This document shows, piece after piece, positions 1 to 7,787 of a DNA stretch of 35,712 nt. The DNA is from an uncultured Eubacteriales bacterium. GTDB taxonomy: Bacteria > Bacillota > Clostridia > Christensenellales > Borkfalkiaceae. Below the pieces are notes generated by a model. That model had not been told where the DNA came from and made no database searches. It saw nothing but the letters and a program-made list of their open reading frames with translations. Where the stretch lies: NCBI GenBank assembly GCA_900543915.1, contig UQTB01000022.1:1-35712 (forward strand), in the 5' to 3' direction. Each line of letters begins with the position of its first letter. The stretch's first letter is position 1. Made by a program: the position numbers and the translations under genes.

Positions 1-937
1 GGCGGGACAGGCCGTAGCATTCCGCTACGTTCAGCGACCCCATCGTGACTGCCCAGACGGGGTCGATCCCCGCGGAGACGAGCACGCGCAGGTTGTTGTC
101 GATGTGCCCCTGGCGGCGCAGACTGCACACATGGCGGTCATCCGTACAGAGGATACAGCGGCGCATATTCGCCGCCGTGACTGCCGGCGCGTTCGCGCGC
201 GCGTTGCGCGTGGCGGAGCCCTCGCGGATGTGGACGTACATTCCCTTTGAAATTTTCTCGTCGATTTCCTCCGCCGTGACGCATTCGTGATCGGTCGCAA
301 TCCCCGCGGCGGCATAGGCGTTCAGGGCCTGCCCGGTCACGCCGGGCGCGTGCCCGTCCACGATTTTTCCGGCTGCGGCCGCAGCCTTCAGCTTGCGGAC
401 GTCTTCTTCCGCACCCCCGATCACGCCGGGATAATTCATAAATTCTCCCAGCCCGAACAGATCTCCCCTGCCGATCTCCTGCCCGACAGTCTCTGCGGAA
501 AGCACTGCGCCGCTGTCTTCAAACGGGGTCGCCGGGACGCAGGAGGGGAGCATCACCATGACGTCCAGCGGAAGCGCGCGCGAGGCGTTCACGATGTAAT
601 TTACGCCGTCCATTCCGCACACGTTGGCGATCTCGTGCGGGTCGGCGATGATCGCGGTCGTACCGTGCGGCACGATCGCCTTTGCCAGTTCTTCCGGCGT
701 GAGCTGCGTGCTCTCGATGTGCATGTGCCCGTCAATCAGGCCGGGAATCACGATCTTCCCCGCAAGGTCCGCCTCTTCCCTGCCGCGATACCCCTCCCCG
801 ACGCCGGCGATCCGGTCGCCTTTCAGCGCGATGTCTCCCGAGCGGATTTTGCCCGTAAATACATCCACATATCTGCAATTTTTCAAAACGATATCCGCGG
901 GCTCCCTGCCCGCCGCGGCGGCAATCAGATCATCCAT
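1..937 (-). CDS. ade: Adenine deaminase, C-terminus cut by window edge
   Basis: This metal-dependent amidohydrolase converts adenine to hypoxanthine and ammonia in purine salvage. The 312 visible residues start MDDLIAAAAG at base 937, with AGGAG about 8 bases upstream. They show the amidohydrolase metal motif HMHIEST near residue 70, then PHGTT and DPHEIANV, all hallmarks of the Ade family, and later the DGHAPG, DHE and TDDRH segments. The reading frame is open to base 1, so the C-terminal part lies outside the window. It follows the zinc-ribbon gene on the same strand, but a terminator separates them, so it probably depends on readthrough or its own promoter. Family assignment is strong. Adenine as the substrate is inferred from the family. 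Confidence 0.9.
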   Translation of the reverse strand, partial: MDDLIAAAAGREPADIVLKNCRYVDVFTGKIRSGDIALKGDRIAGVGEGYRGREEADLAGKIVIPGLIDGHMHIESTQLTPEELAKAIVPHGTTAIIADPHEIANVCGMDGVNYIVNASRALPLDVMVMLPSCVPATPFEDSGAVLSAETVGQEIGRGDLFGLGEFMNYPGVIGGAEEDVRKLKAAAAAGKIVDGHAPGVTGQALNAYAAAGIATDHECVTAEEIDEKISKGMYVHIREGSATRNARANAPAVTAANMRRCILCTDDRHVCSLRRQGHIDNNLRVLVSAGIDPVWAVTMGSLNVAECYGLSR

Positions 938-955
938 CTCTTTCTCCTCTTTGAC

Positions 956-977
956 AAAAAAGCCCTGACGGGCTTTT
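956..977 (-). terminator. Rho-independent terminator after the zinc-ribbon gene
   Basis: An inverted repeat AAAAAGCCC / GGGCTTTTT with a 4-base loop lies just after the stop of the zinc-ribbon gene, with the U-run on the minus strand. It closes the dgt-to-zinc-ribbon operon before the adenine deaminase gene. Confidence 0.8.
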
Positions 978-982
978 TCCTC

Positions 983-1681
983 TTATTTCTTTTTATAAAT
1001 CAGGCAGCGGCAGTTGTCGCACTCGATGATTTCTCCGTTGTTCAGGCGGTTGATATCCACCATGGAAAGGGACATGCGGCAGTGGCTGCACAACTCCCCG
1101 CTGAGTTCATATAATACGGGGAACATTTTGTCCTTCCGCTTCGCCTTGTAGCGCTGCATCAGCGCGGGATCCACGCTCTTTTCCAGCTCGCCGAGCTCGC
1201 CCTCGATGCGCGCGATCTCGCCCTGGCGCGACGCCTTCAGCTCCTTATATTTCTGCCCGTAAACGGTATATTGCTCTTTCGCGTCCCTGGTTTTGACCTT
1301 CAGCGCGTTGTATTGGGAGACGATCTGCTCGGATTCTTCCCGCAGCTTCGCGATCTTTCCCTCCAGCGTGCGCATGCGGGTGAGGAGCTCCTCCGCGCGT
1401 TTTTTCAGGTAATCCGCCTCTGCCTCGTCCTCGACGCCCTCCGTGGCGCCCTGAAACTCGCCGCTCGCCTCCTCCAAAGAGCGGTAATCGGCGATCAGAC
1501 TCTCGTATATGCCGGCGAGCTCCTCCGCGCGCTTATCCATCCGCGCGACCGAGTCGTTGACCGTATCCAGAAATTTCTTGGCGGAAGCGGTCTTTCTGCG
1601 CTCTTCGCTGGACATCAGCTCGTTTTCCAGCTCTTTGAGCCCCTTATCCGTCTCCTGATACTTTAACATTGTCTCTAACAT
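983..1681 (-). CDS. Coiled-coil protein with C-terminal C4 zinc ribbon
   Basis: This 232-residue protein has a long, charged, heptad-rich helix (about residues 5-185) rich in Glu, Lys and Ala, followed by a zinc ribbon with CSHC near residue 198 and CDNC near 221. That is the architecture of the C4-type zinc-ribbon family (Pfam zf-RING_7, formerly DUF164), whose function is unsettled; a nucleic-acid or scaffold role is a guess. The start at 1681 has AGGAG 9 bases upstream. It sits 17 bases after the Nif3-like gene, a neighbourhood often kept in Clostridia, and it is the last gene before a terminator. Confidence 0.85.
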   Translation of the reverse strand: MLETMLKYQETDKGLKELENELMSSEERRKTASAKKFLDTVNDSVARMDKRAEELAGIYESLIADYRSLEEASGEFQGATEGVEDEAEADYLKKRAEELLTRMRTLEGKIAKLREESEQIVSQYNALKVKTRDAKEQYTVYGQKYKELKASRQGEIARIEGELGELEKSVDPALMQRYKAKRKDKMFPVLYELSGELCSHCRMSLSMVDINRLNNGEIIECDNCRCLIYKKK

Positions 1682-1698
1682 AATTCGTTACTCCTTCT

Positions 1699-2463
1699 TC
1701 ATAATCTCCCGTCCTTAAAATAGGACGACGGAACGCCGAGCGTCGGCGCGATCCGATTGAAAAACAGGAAAAATCCCCGCTCTTCCGCCGTGTAATGGGG
1801 AATCAGAATGAGATTTTTTCCGCGTTCGACCAATTCTTTGATGACGTGATGGGGCATATCGGACGTGACGATCACATCGGCCGCCGCGCCGTACTCAAGG
1901 GCGTCCCCCGCGCCGCCGCCGCAGAACGAGGCTACCCGACTGACCGGGCGGTCTTCCCCGTAAGCGATCACGCGGTCGCCGAACGTCTTTCTGACGTATT
2001 CCAGATATGCCGAAAAGCGGATCGGCCCGACCGAAAAAGCCCTGCCGTACCCCGCATCGCCCAAAATGGGGCGCAAAATCTTTGTTTCTTCCGCGCCCAA
2101 CGCGCGCGCCAGGCCTTCGTCGATTCCGCCCGGAGCGGCATCGAGATTCAGATGCATGGAAATCACGGAGATCCCCGCGCGGATCGCCTTAACGAGCGGA
2201 CCGGTCGTCGGATCTCCCGCACAAAGGGAAGCGACCGGGCGGTAGATCGCCGGGTGATGCGTGACGATCAGGTTGCAGCCCTCTTCTTCTGCAAATGCGA
2301 CCGCGGCGGCCGAAAGCTCCAGGGTAAAAGCGGCTTTTTTCACCGGCTCCCCCGTGTCAACGAGCAGGCCGCTGTTGTCATAAGCCCCCGCCGCCACAAA
2401 CGCGCGGCTGATTTCCAGGGGGGCGTATTCCTCCAGTTTGTTCAATACGTCAGATGTCTTCAT
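1699..2463 (-). CDS. Nif3-like (DUF34) dinuclear metal protein
   Basis: The 254-residue protein matches the Nif3/YqfO/DUF34 family, which forms toroidal hexamers with a two-metal site. Visible metal-site motifs are VTHHPAIY in the N-terminal half, MHLNLDAAPGG in the middle and IPHYTAEERG near the C-terminus. It is the short form, without the extra domain inserted in Bacillus YqfO. The biochemical role is unresolved; members have been linked to GTP cyclohydrolase-like folds and to metal insertion or stress. Its first 14 bases overlap the end of trmK, suggesting translational coupling in the rpoD operon. Family confidence is high, function low. Confidence 0.9.
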   Translation of the reverse strand: MKTSDVLNKLEEYAPLEISRAFVAAGAYDNSGLLVDTGEPVKKAAFTLELSAAAVAFAEEEGCNLIVTHHPAIYRPVASLCAGDPTTGPLVKAIRAGISVISMHLNLDAAPGGIDEGLARALGAEETKILRPILGDAGYGRAFSVGPIRFSAYLEYVRKTFGDRVIAYGEDRPVSRVASFCGGGAGDALEYGAAADVIVTSDMPHHVIKELVERGKNLILIPHYTAEERGFFLFFNRIAPTLGVPSSYFKDGRL

Positions 2464-3100
2464 CGATGATCTCCGTCAGGCGGGAACGGCGGGCGAGCAG
2501 TTCTCCGCGCGCCGCCGCCGATAGATCCCGCTCCAAATAGCCGTCAATTTTCCCTCTCTCTTCCTGCAGTTTTTCCAAAAAAGCGGGCGGCCGTTCGTTC
2601 AGATTCGTCCTGCCGAACTGCGCTTCCCGCGCGCTCAGGCGGTCTTCCCCGCGCACTGCCAGGATTGCGTCGTAAAACTTTCCGTCCCGAAAGGTATAAT
2701 CCTTTTCGATGCGATACCCCAGCACCATGAGCGCCACGCGCAGTTTTTCCGCGTTTTTCATGGGCTGCAGGCACAGCGTTGCGGGCAGAAAGGGAGCGCG
2801 CTTTAAAATCTCGACGATCTCCTCGCCGCCCATGCCCGCGATGAGCGCCAGATCGCAGTCGGCAGGGAGCTTTTCCAGCCCGTTCGATACGACGGCGGTC
2901 GCCCGCCCCGCTTCGATCTCCCCTTTTAAGAGCGTCTCCGCTTTTTTCAGGCACTTTTCGCTGATATCCGAGATCACGGCGTGCCCGCACTTTCCCGAAA
3001 GGAGCATTCTCTGCGCGATATATCCGTGATCGCACCCCACATCCGCAAATTTAGAACAGGGGGGCAAAAGGGAAAACAGCTCGTCCAGCCGCGCCGTCAT
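2450..3100 (-). CDS. trmK: tRNA (adenine(22)-N1)-methyltransferase
   Basis: This 216-residue Rossmann-fold methyltransferase is of the TrmK (YqfN) family, which methylates N1 of A22 in the D-loop of tRNAs using S-adenosylmethionine. The SAM-binding motif is FADVGCDHGYIA near residue 18, and the family-specific GMGGEEIVEIL lies near residue 90. The length is close to the usual 220-240. The start codon shares one base with the rpoD stop (TGATG), and the 3' end overlaps the Nif3-like gene, so all three should be co-translated. The rpoD-trmK-nif3 order is conserved in many Gram-positive bacteria and supports the call. Confidence 0.92.
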   Translation of the reverse strand: MTARLDELFSLLPPCSKFADVGCDHGYIAQRMLLSGKCGHAVISDISEKCLKKAETLLKGEIEAGRATAVVSNGLEKLPADCDLALIAGMGGEEIVEILKRAPFLPATLCLQPMKNAEKLRVALMVLGYRIEKDYTFRDGKFYDAILAVRGEDRLSAREAQFGRTNLNERPPAFLEKLQEERGKIDGYLERDLSAAARGELLARRSRLTEIIDEDI

Positions 3101-4152
3101 CAGTCGAGAAAGTCTTTCAGCCGTTTGCTGCGGCTGGGATGACGGAGCTTTCTCAGCGCCTTCGCCTCGATCTGGCGGATGCGCTCTCTCGTCACGTTGA
3201 ATTCCTTGCCCACTTCTTCCAGCGTGCGGGGGCGGCCGTCGTCGATGCCGTAGCGCAGGCGGAGCACCTTCTCCTCGCGCGGGGTGAGCGTATCCAATAC
3301 GCCGATGAGCTGCTCTTTTAAGAGGGTAAACGCCACCATATCGCTGGGCGCGGTAGAGGTCTCGTCTTCCAGAAAATCGCCCAGGTGGCTGTCTTCCTCC
3401 TCGCCGATCGGGGTCTCCAGCGAGACGGGATCCTGCGCGATTTTCTGGATCTCGCGCACCTTATCCTCGGATATTCCCATGTATTTGGCGATCTCTTCCG
3501 GCGTGGGCTCTCTGCCGAACTCCTGCAGCAGCGTGCGGGAGACGCGGATCTGCTTGTTGATGGTTTCCACCATATGGACGGGAATGCGGATGGTGCGCGC
3601 CTGATCCGCGATGGCGCGCGTGATCGCCTGGCGGATCCACCAGGTCGCGTACGTGGAAAATTTAAATCCCTTCTGGTAGTCGAACTTCTCCACCGCCTTC
3701 ATCAGCCCGAGGTTCCCCTCCTGGATGAGGTCGAGAAAGAGCATCCCTCTGCCCATGTAGCGCTTGGCGATGGAGACCACCAGCCTCAGGTTCGCCTCGG
3801 ACAGCTTGCGCTTGGATTCCTCGTCGCCGTCCAGCATCTTCTTTGCGAGCTCGATCTCTTCGTCCGCGGCGAGCAGGGGGACTTTCCCGATATCCTTCAG
3901 GTACATCTTGACGGGATCGTCCATATTGACTTCTTTCAGAAGCTGATCGTAGAGATCCTTGTCGCGCTCGTACTCGTTGATGATCTGAATGCCGGCGTCG
4001 TCCAGGGTCTTATAGACCTCTTCGAGCTCCATCGGCGTGGCGTCGTACTTTTCCAGCACGTCGTACAGCGTCTCCGAATTGATGCTTCCCTTTTTTTTGT
4101 ACTCTGCAACGAGCTCCAGCACGGCGTCGTTCAAAGTCTTTTCATTACCCAT
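3100..4152 (-). CDS. rpoD: Primary sigma factor RpoD (SigA)
   Basis: The housekeeping sigma factor directs RNA polymerase to TTGACA/TATAAT promoters. The 350-residue protein contains a short region 1.1, region 1.2 (about 78-105, DPVKMYLKDIGKVPLL), region 2 (about 117-190, including NLRLVVSIAKRY and STYATWWIRQAITRAI), region 3 (about 195-270) and region 4 with the -35-recognising helix-turn-helix (about 310-335, LEEVGKEFNVTRERIRQIEA). Its length is typical of Gram-positive SigA. It lies 16 bases after dnaG in the classical macromolecular-synthesis arrangement. Consensus promoters elsewhere in the window (before pgk, secG, ssrA and at 19273) are what this factor would read. Confidence 0.97.
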   Translation of the reverse strand: MGNEKTLNDAVLELVAEYKKKGSINSETLYDVLEKYDATPMELEEVYKTLDDAGIQIINEYERDKDLYDQLLKEVNMDDPVKMYLKDIGKVPLLAADEEIELAKKMLDGDEESKRKLSEANLRLVVSIAKRYMGRGMLFLDLIQEGNLGLMKAVEKFDYQKGFKFSTYATWWIRQAITRAIADQARTIRIPVHMVETINKQIRVSRTLLQEFGREPTPEEIAKYMGISEDKVREIQKIAQDPVSLETPIGEEEDSHLGDFLEDETSTAPSDMVAFTLLKEQLIGVLDTLTPREEKVLRLRYGIDDGRPRTLEEVGKEFNVTRERIRQIEAKALRKLRHPSRSKRLKDFLD

Positions 4153-4168
4153 TCCTTGTTCTCCGTCC

Positions 4169-5950
4169 TTAGTTTAATCGGTTGTTTTCCGCTAATTTTT
4201 CCTGCAGCCGGAAGGCGAGCGCCTTCCTTTCTCCGAGATCCGTTTCCTGTTCGTACAGCTTCGTAAGCGAGGCGATCTCCTCTTCTACGCGCGCCTTGAC
4301 CATCGTCCTCACGCAGTCCTTGAAATACCGCTCTTTATCGTATGTGCTGCGCTCCTCCAGATCGAGCGACAGGATCTGAAAGAGTTCCACTTTATACGCT
4401 TCGTCGATCTCGTCCATCAGAAGCGTCGGCTTGATGAGTTCGTTCTTGAAGCGCTCCCCGCGGATAAACTCCGCGATCGCGCGGTGCGCCGGGAGCCTGA
4501 ACCCCACGCTGTCCAGATCAAAGCCCCGCGTAAACGGCAGATTGGTCAAAAGACAGTTGAGCACATAGCGCGCCGCCGCCAGATTCCGCTCTACCGGGGG
4601 CGCGGCGGGCTCGGTCGCCTTGACGGGCGCTTTCTGCTCGGAGGCGTTTTCCAGTTCGCGCTTCAAGGATTCGTAGCTGATGCCCGTCTCCGCGCGCACC
4701 TGTTTCAGCAGCTCTTCCTGCTCCGCGGCGGATTCGCTGCCGCGGATGACCTCCATCGCCTTGGAGACGTACCTGCGCTTTCCCTCCGAAGTGCTGACGT
4801 CAAACGTCCTCTTGAGAATTTCCAGCTTAAAGTCGATCAGCGGCTTCGCTTCGTCGAGGCATTTCCGATAAGCGGGAGCGCCCAGCTTCTTTACCACGTC
4901 GTCCGGATCCATTCCGTCCGGCAGAGAGACGACTTTCACGTTCAGCCCCTCGTCCTTCAGAATTTCCAGCCCGCGGATGGCGGCTTTCTGCCCCGCAAAA
5001 TCCCCGTCGTAACTGATCAGAACATTGTCCGTATAGCGCTTTAAGATGCGCGCCTGGTCCTTTGTAAGGGAAGTCCCCATGCTCGCGACGACGTTTTCAA
5101 ACCCCGCCATGACGAGGGAAATGGTATCCATATACCCCTCGACGATGATCACTTCCGAAAAGCCCGTTTCGTTTTTGAGCTTCTTCAGGTTATTGATGTT
5201 GAACAGCGTGTTGCTCTTGTTGAACACCGCCGTCTCCCTGGTATTTTTATACTTCGCGAAGTCCGACTTTTCCAGCAGCCTGCCGCCGAACGCGACCACC
5301 TGATTGAACTGATTGATGATCGGGACGATGAGCCTGCCGCCCAGCGAATCGTATTTCCGCTTGTTTCCCTCTTTCTGATCGACGACGCCCGCTTCCTTCA
5401 TCTCTTCCAGCGAATACCCCTTCTGTTCGAGATAGGAAGGGAGCTCGTGAAACGTAAGAGAGGCGCCGAGACCGAATTTCACCACGGCGGCGTGATCGTA
5501 CCCGCGCGAGCGGAGATATTCCTGATGCTTCCCGGCCTTCACGCTCTTCAGGTTTGCCGCGTAAAAGCGCGCGGTATCCGTCAGAACAGACAGAAGCCGC
5601 TCTTTTTTTCGCTTGTTCTCCCGTATTTTATCCGTCTCGAAGCTGCTTTCGGGAAGCGGAATGTGGGCGCGCTCCGCGAGAAATTTGACCGCGTCCGGAA
5701 AGTCCAGCGATTCGATCTGCTGGACGAACGTGATGACGTCTCCGCTCGTGCCGCAGCCGAAACAGTGGTAAAACTGATCCAGCGAGTTGATGCAAAAAGA
5801 CGCCGTCTTTTCATGATGAAAGGGACATCTCCCCCAAAAGTTCTTGCCTTTCTGTTCCAGCGGAACATAGCGGGAGATGACGTCCACAATGTCGTTTTTG
5901 CTCTTTAATTCTTCCAGAAATCGGGTGTCGTATCCTCTTGCCATTTTCAA
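4169..5950 (-). CDS. dnaG: DNA primase DnaG
   Basis: DnaG makes the RNA primers for lagging-strand synthesis. The 593-residue protein has the N-terminal CHC2 zinc finger (CPFHHEK near 42 and CFGCG near 63), the catalytic core with the Toprim motif IIVEGYMD near 268 and the acidic YDGDFAGQKA segment, and a C-terminal helicase-binding region (about 430-593). The start is ambiguous: TTG at 5950 has GGGAG about 8 bases upstream, whereas the ATG at 5944 (MARGYD) lies about 14 bases from the same site. The TTG overlaps the dgt stop codon, so coupling to dgt is likely. It is followed closely by rpoD. Confidence 0.96.
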   Translation of the reverse strand: MKMARGYDTRFLEELKSKNDIVDVISRYVPLEQKGKNFWGRCPFHHEKTASFCINSLDQFYHCFGCGTSGDVITFVQQIESLDFPDAVKFLAERAHIPLPESSFETDKIRENKRKKERLLSVLTDTARFYAANLKSVKAGKHQEYLRSRGYDHAAVVKFGLGASLTFHELPSYLEQKGYSLEEMKEAGVVDQKEGNKRKYDSLGGRLIVPIINQFNQVVAFGGRLLEKSDFAKYKNTRETAVFNKSNTLFNINNLKKLKNETGFSEVIIVEGYMDTISLVMAGFENVVASMGTSLTKDQARILKRYTDNVLISYDGDFAGQKAAIRGLEILKDEGLNVKVVSLPDGMDPDDVVKKLGAPAYRKCLDEAKPLIDFKLEILKRTFDVSTSEGKRRYVSKAMEVIRGSESAAEQEELLKQVRAETGISYESLKRELENASEQKAPVKATEPAAPPVERNLAAARYVLNCLLTNLPFTRGFDLDSVGFRLPAHRAIAEFIRGERFKNELIKPTLLMDEIDEAYKVELFQILSLDLEERSTYDKERYFKDCVRTMVKARVEEEIASLTKLYEQETDLGERKALAFRLQEKLAENNRLN

Positions 5951-7002
5951 TCAATCTTCTCCCAGCTCTTGGGGACGAATATACTCTCATACAGATAGAC
6001 CGCGTATCGGTCGGACATAGACGATATATAGTCGCACAATACCTGCTCGAGCGGACAGCGTTCCCTGAGGGAGGCGTAAAAGGGAGACAGCCGTTCGGGA
6101 TGATCGTAAAAATAACCGTAGAGGTTGGAGATCATGCGGGAGGCCTTTTCCTCCTCCACCCGGCAGGCCTCCCGGAAATAGACGCGCTCGAACATAAAGG
6201 CGCGCAGCTCCTTGGTCGCCTCAAAGATATCCGGCTCCATCTCCACCATATTCTTCCCCTCGCTCATGCGGTAAATGGAAAACACCATGGTGTTGATGCG
6301 CTCGCGCGAGCTTCTTCCCAGCACGGAGATCGCCTCCTTCGGAAGATCTCCCTCGGAGATGATGCCCCCCGCGATCGCGTCGTCGATATCGTGATTGATA
6401 TAGGCGATCCAGTCGGACAGAGACACCGCCCGGCCTTCCAGCGTCATGGGTTTCAGATTGGTCTTATGATTGAGAATCCCGTCGCGCACTTCCGCGGTGA
6501 GATTCAGCCCCGCGCCGTTCTTCTCCAGCACGTCCACCACGCGGAGAGACTGCTCGTTATGAGAAAAGCCGTTGGGAGACAGTTTGTTCAGGATCCGTTC
6601 GCCGCTGTGCCCGAACGGCGTGTGCCCCAAATCGTGTCCCAGGGCGATCGCCTCGGTCAGATCTTCGTTCAGCGAGAGCGCGCGGGCGATGGAGCGGCTG
6701 ATCTGCGATACGTCCAGCGTGTGCGTCAGGCGCGTGCGGTAATGGTCTCCGAAGGGAGAAAAAAAGACCTGCGTTTTATTCTTCAGGCGGCGGAACGCCT
6801 TGCAGTAGATGATGCGGTCTCTGTCCCGCTGAAAATCCGTGCGCATGGGACACGCTTCCTCCGCCCGCGCGCGGCCGATCGTTTCCCGCGCCTTTTTGGC
6901 ATACGGAGAGAGGAACATCTCCTCCTTCCGGTAGGTTTTCTCCTTCAATATCGCCGTTTCGTTCGCCTGATCTTTTCTCAAAGTTTTTCTCCCGCGATTC
7001 AT
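5947..7002 (-). CDS. dgt: HD-domain dGTPase-like triphosphohydrolase
   Basis: This dGTPase family member hydrolyses dGTP or other dNTPs to the nucleoside and triphosphate. With the start at MNRGRK (base 7002) it has 351 residues. The frame extends upstream to 7068, but that segment (MAIGFSAKKR...) is hydrophobic, lacks family similarity and lies in AT-rich promoter-like DNA. Visible motifs are the FQRDRDRIIYCKAFRRLKNK block, the HD metal site (RLTHTLDV, then GHDLGHTPFGH) and NEQSLRV. This is the short dgt2-type commonly found immediately upstream of dnaG in Clostridia. Its stop overlaps the possible TTG start of dnaG. The substrate range is not visible from sequence. Confidence 0.9.
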   Translation of the reverse strand: MNRGRKTLRKDQANETAILKEKTYRKEEMFLSPYAKKARETIGRARAEEACPMRTDFQRDRDRIIYCKAFRRLKNKTQVFFSPFGDHYRTRLTHTLDVSQISRSIARALSLNEDLTEAIALGHDLGHTPFGHSGERILNKLSPNGFSHNEQSLRVVDVLEKNGAGLNLTAEVRDGILNHKTNLKPMTLEGRAVSLSDWIAYINHDIDDAIAGGIISEGDLPKEAISVLGRSSRERINTMVFSIYRMSEGKNMVEMEPDIFEATKELRAFMFERVYFREACRVEEEKASRMISNLYGYFYDHPERLSPFYASLRERCPLEQVLCDYISSMSDRYAVYLYESIFVPKSWEKID

Positions 7003-7075
7003 ATATACAAAAATATATTCGACAAAAAAGCCGAAAACCCTTTTTTTCGCGGAAAATCCGATTGCCATTTACCGT

Positions 7076-7081
7076 TATAAT
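7076..7081 (+). promoter_or_regulatory. Likely -10 element for ung
   Basis: A perfect TATAAT sits 35 bases before the ung start in an AT-rich divergent region of about 110 bases between dgt and ung. No good -35 hexamer was found 16-18 bases upstream. The same TTATAA core can be read on the other strand, so a shared divergent promoter region with dgt is possible. A GGAGG ribosome binding site follows at 7103-7107. Confidence 0.5.
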
Positions 7082-7115
7082 GTGCTAAAATAAGAAAAAA
7101 ACGGAGGAAATACCG

Positions 7116-7787
7116 ATGATTCCCCTGGGCGGCGGCTGGGACGCGCTTTTAAAGGAAGATTTCGAGGCGGAGAGCTACCTTCAGCTGAGACAGTTTCTCA
7201 AACAGGAATACAGGACGCGCACCGTCTATCCGCCCATGAGCGACTTGTTCAACTGCTTCCGCCTGACGCCTGTCAGCCGCGTCAAATGCGTGATTCTCGG
7301 GCAGGACCCCTATCACGGCCCGGGGCAGGCAATGGGGCTTTCGTTCTCCGTGCCGGACGGCGTTCCGAAACCGCCCTCTCTCGTCAACATCTTTACGGAA
7401 ATGGAGTCGGACGTGCACGTTCCCGAACCGCGCTCCGGCAACCTCTCCAAATGGGCGGAGGAAGGCGTTCTGCTCCTGAATACCGCCCTCACCGTACGCG
7501 CGGGACAGGCGAATTCTCACCGCAACCGGGGATGGGAGCCGTTTACGGATTCGGTGATCCGCAAGATCAGCGAACATTGCCCGCACGTCTCTTTTCTTCT
7601 CTGGGGAAGCAACGCACGCAGTAAAAAGCCGCTGATTGACCGCACGAAGCACCTGATCGTCGAGAGCGTACACCCCAGCCCCCTCTCCTGCTCCAACGGA
7701 TTTTTCGGAAGCAGGCCTTTCTCCAAAACCAACGCGTTTCTGGAGGAAAACGGCATTCCCCCGATCAACTGGAATCTGAATCGATGA
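7116..7787 (+). CDS. ung: Uracil-DNA glycosylase, family 1
   Basis: This enzyme excises uracil from DNA as the first step of base-excision repair. The 223-residue protein has the catalytic water-activating loop GQDPYHG near residue 62, the proline-rich KPPSL loop, the uracil-recognition segment LLLNTALTV, and the C-terminal HPSPLS minor-groove loop with the catalytic His. The length is normal for Ung. The GGAGG ribosome binding site 8 bases before the ATG fixes the start. The stop overlaps the next gene by four bases (ATGA), so the two form an operon. dUTP or uracil handling next to a dNTPase gene (dgt) on the opposite strand may be coincidental. Confidence 0.97.
   Translation: MIPLGGGWDALLKEDFEAESYLQLRQFLKQEYRTRTVYPPMSDLFNCFRLTPVSRVKCVILGQDPYHGPGQAMGLSFSVPDGVPKPPSLVNIFTEMESDVHVPEPRSGNLSKWAEEGVLLLNTALTVRAGQANSHRNRGWEPFTDSVIRKISEHCPHVSFLLWGSNARSKKPLIDRTKHLIVESVHPSPLSCSNGFFGSRPFSKTNAFLEENGIPPINWNLNR

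Noticed and set aside
7003..7068. N-terminal extension of dgt by 22 codons
   Set aside because: It is hydrophobic, not family-like, and lies in AT-rich promoter DNA; MNRGRK fits the usual start.
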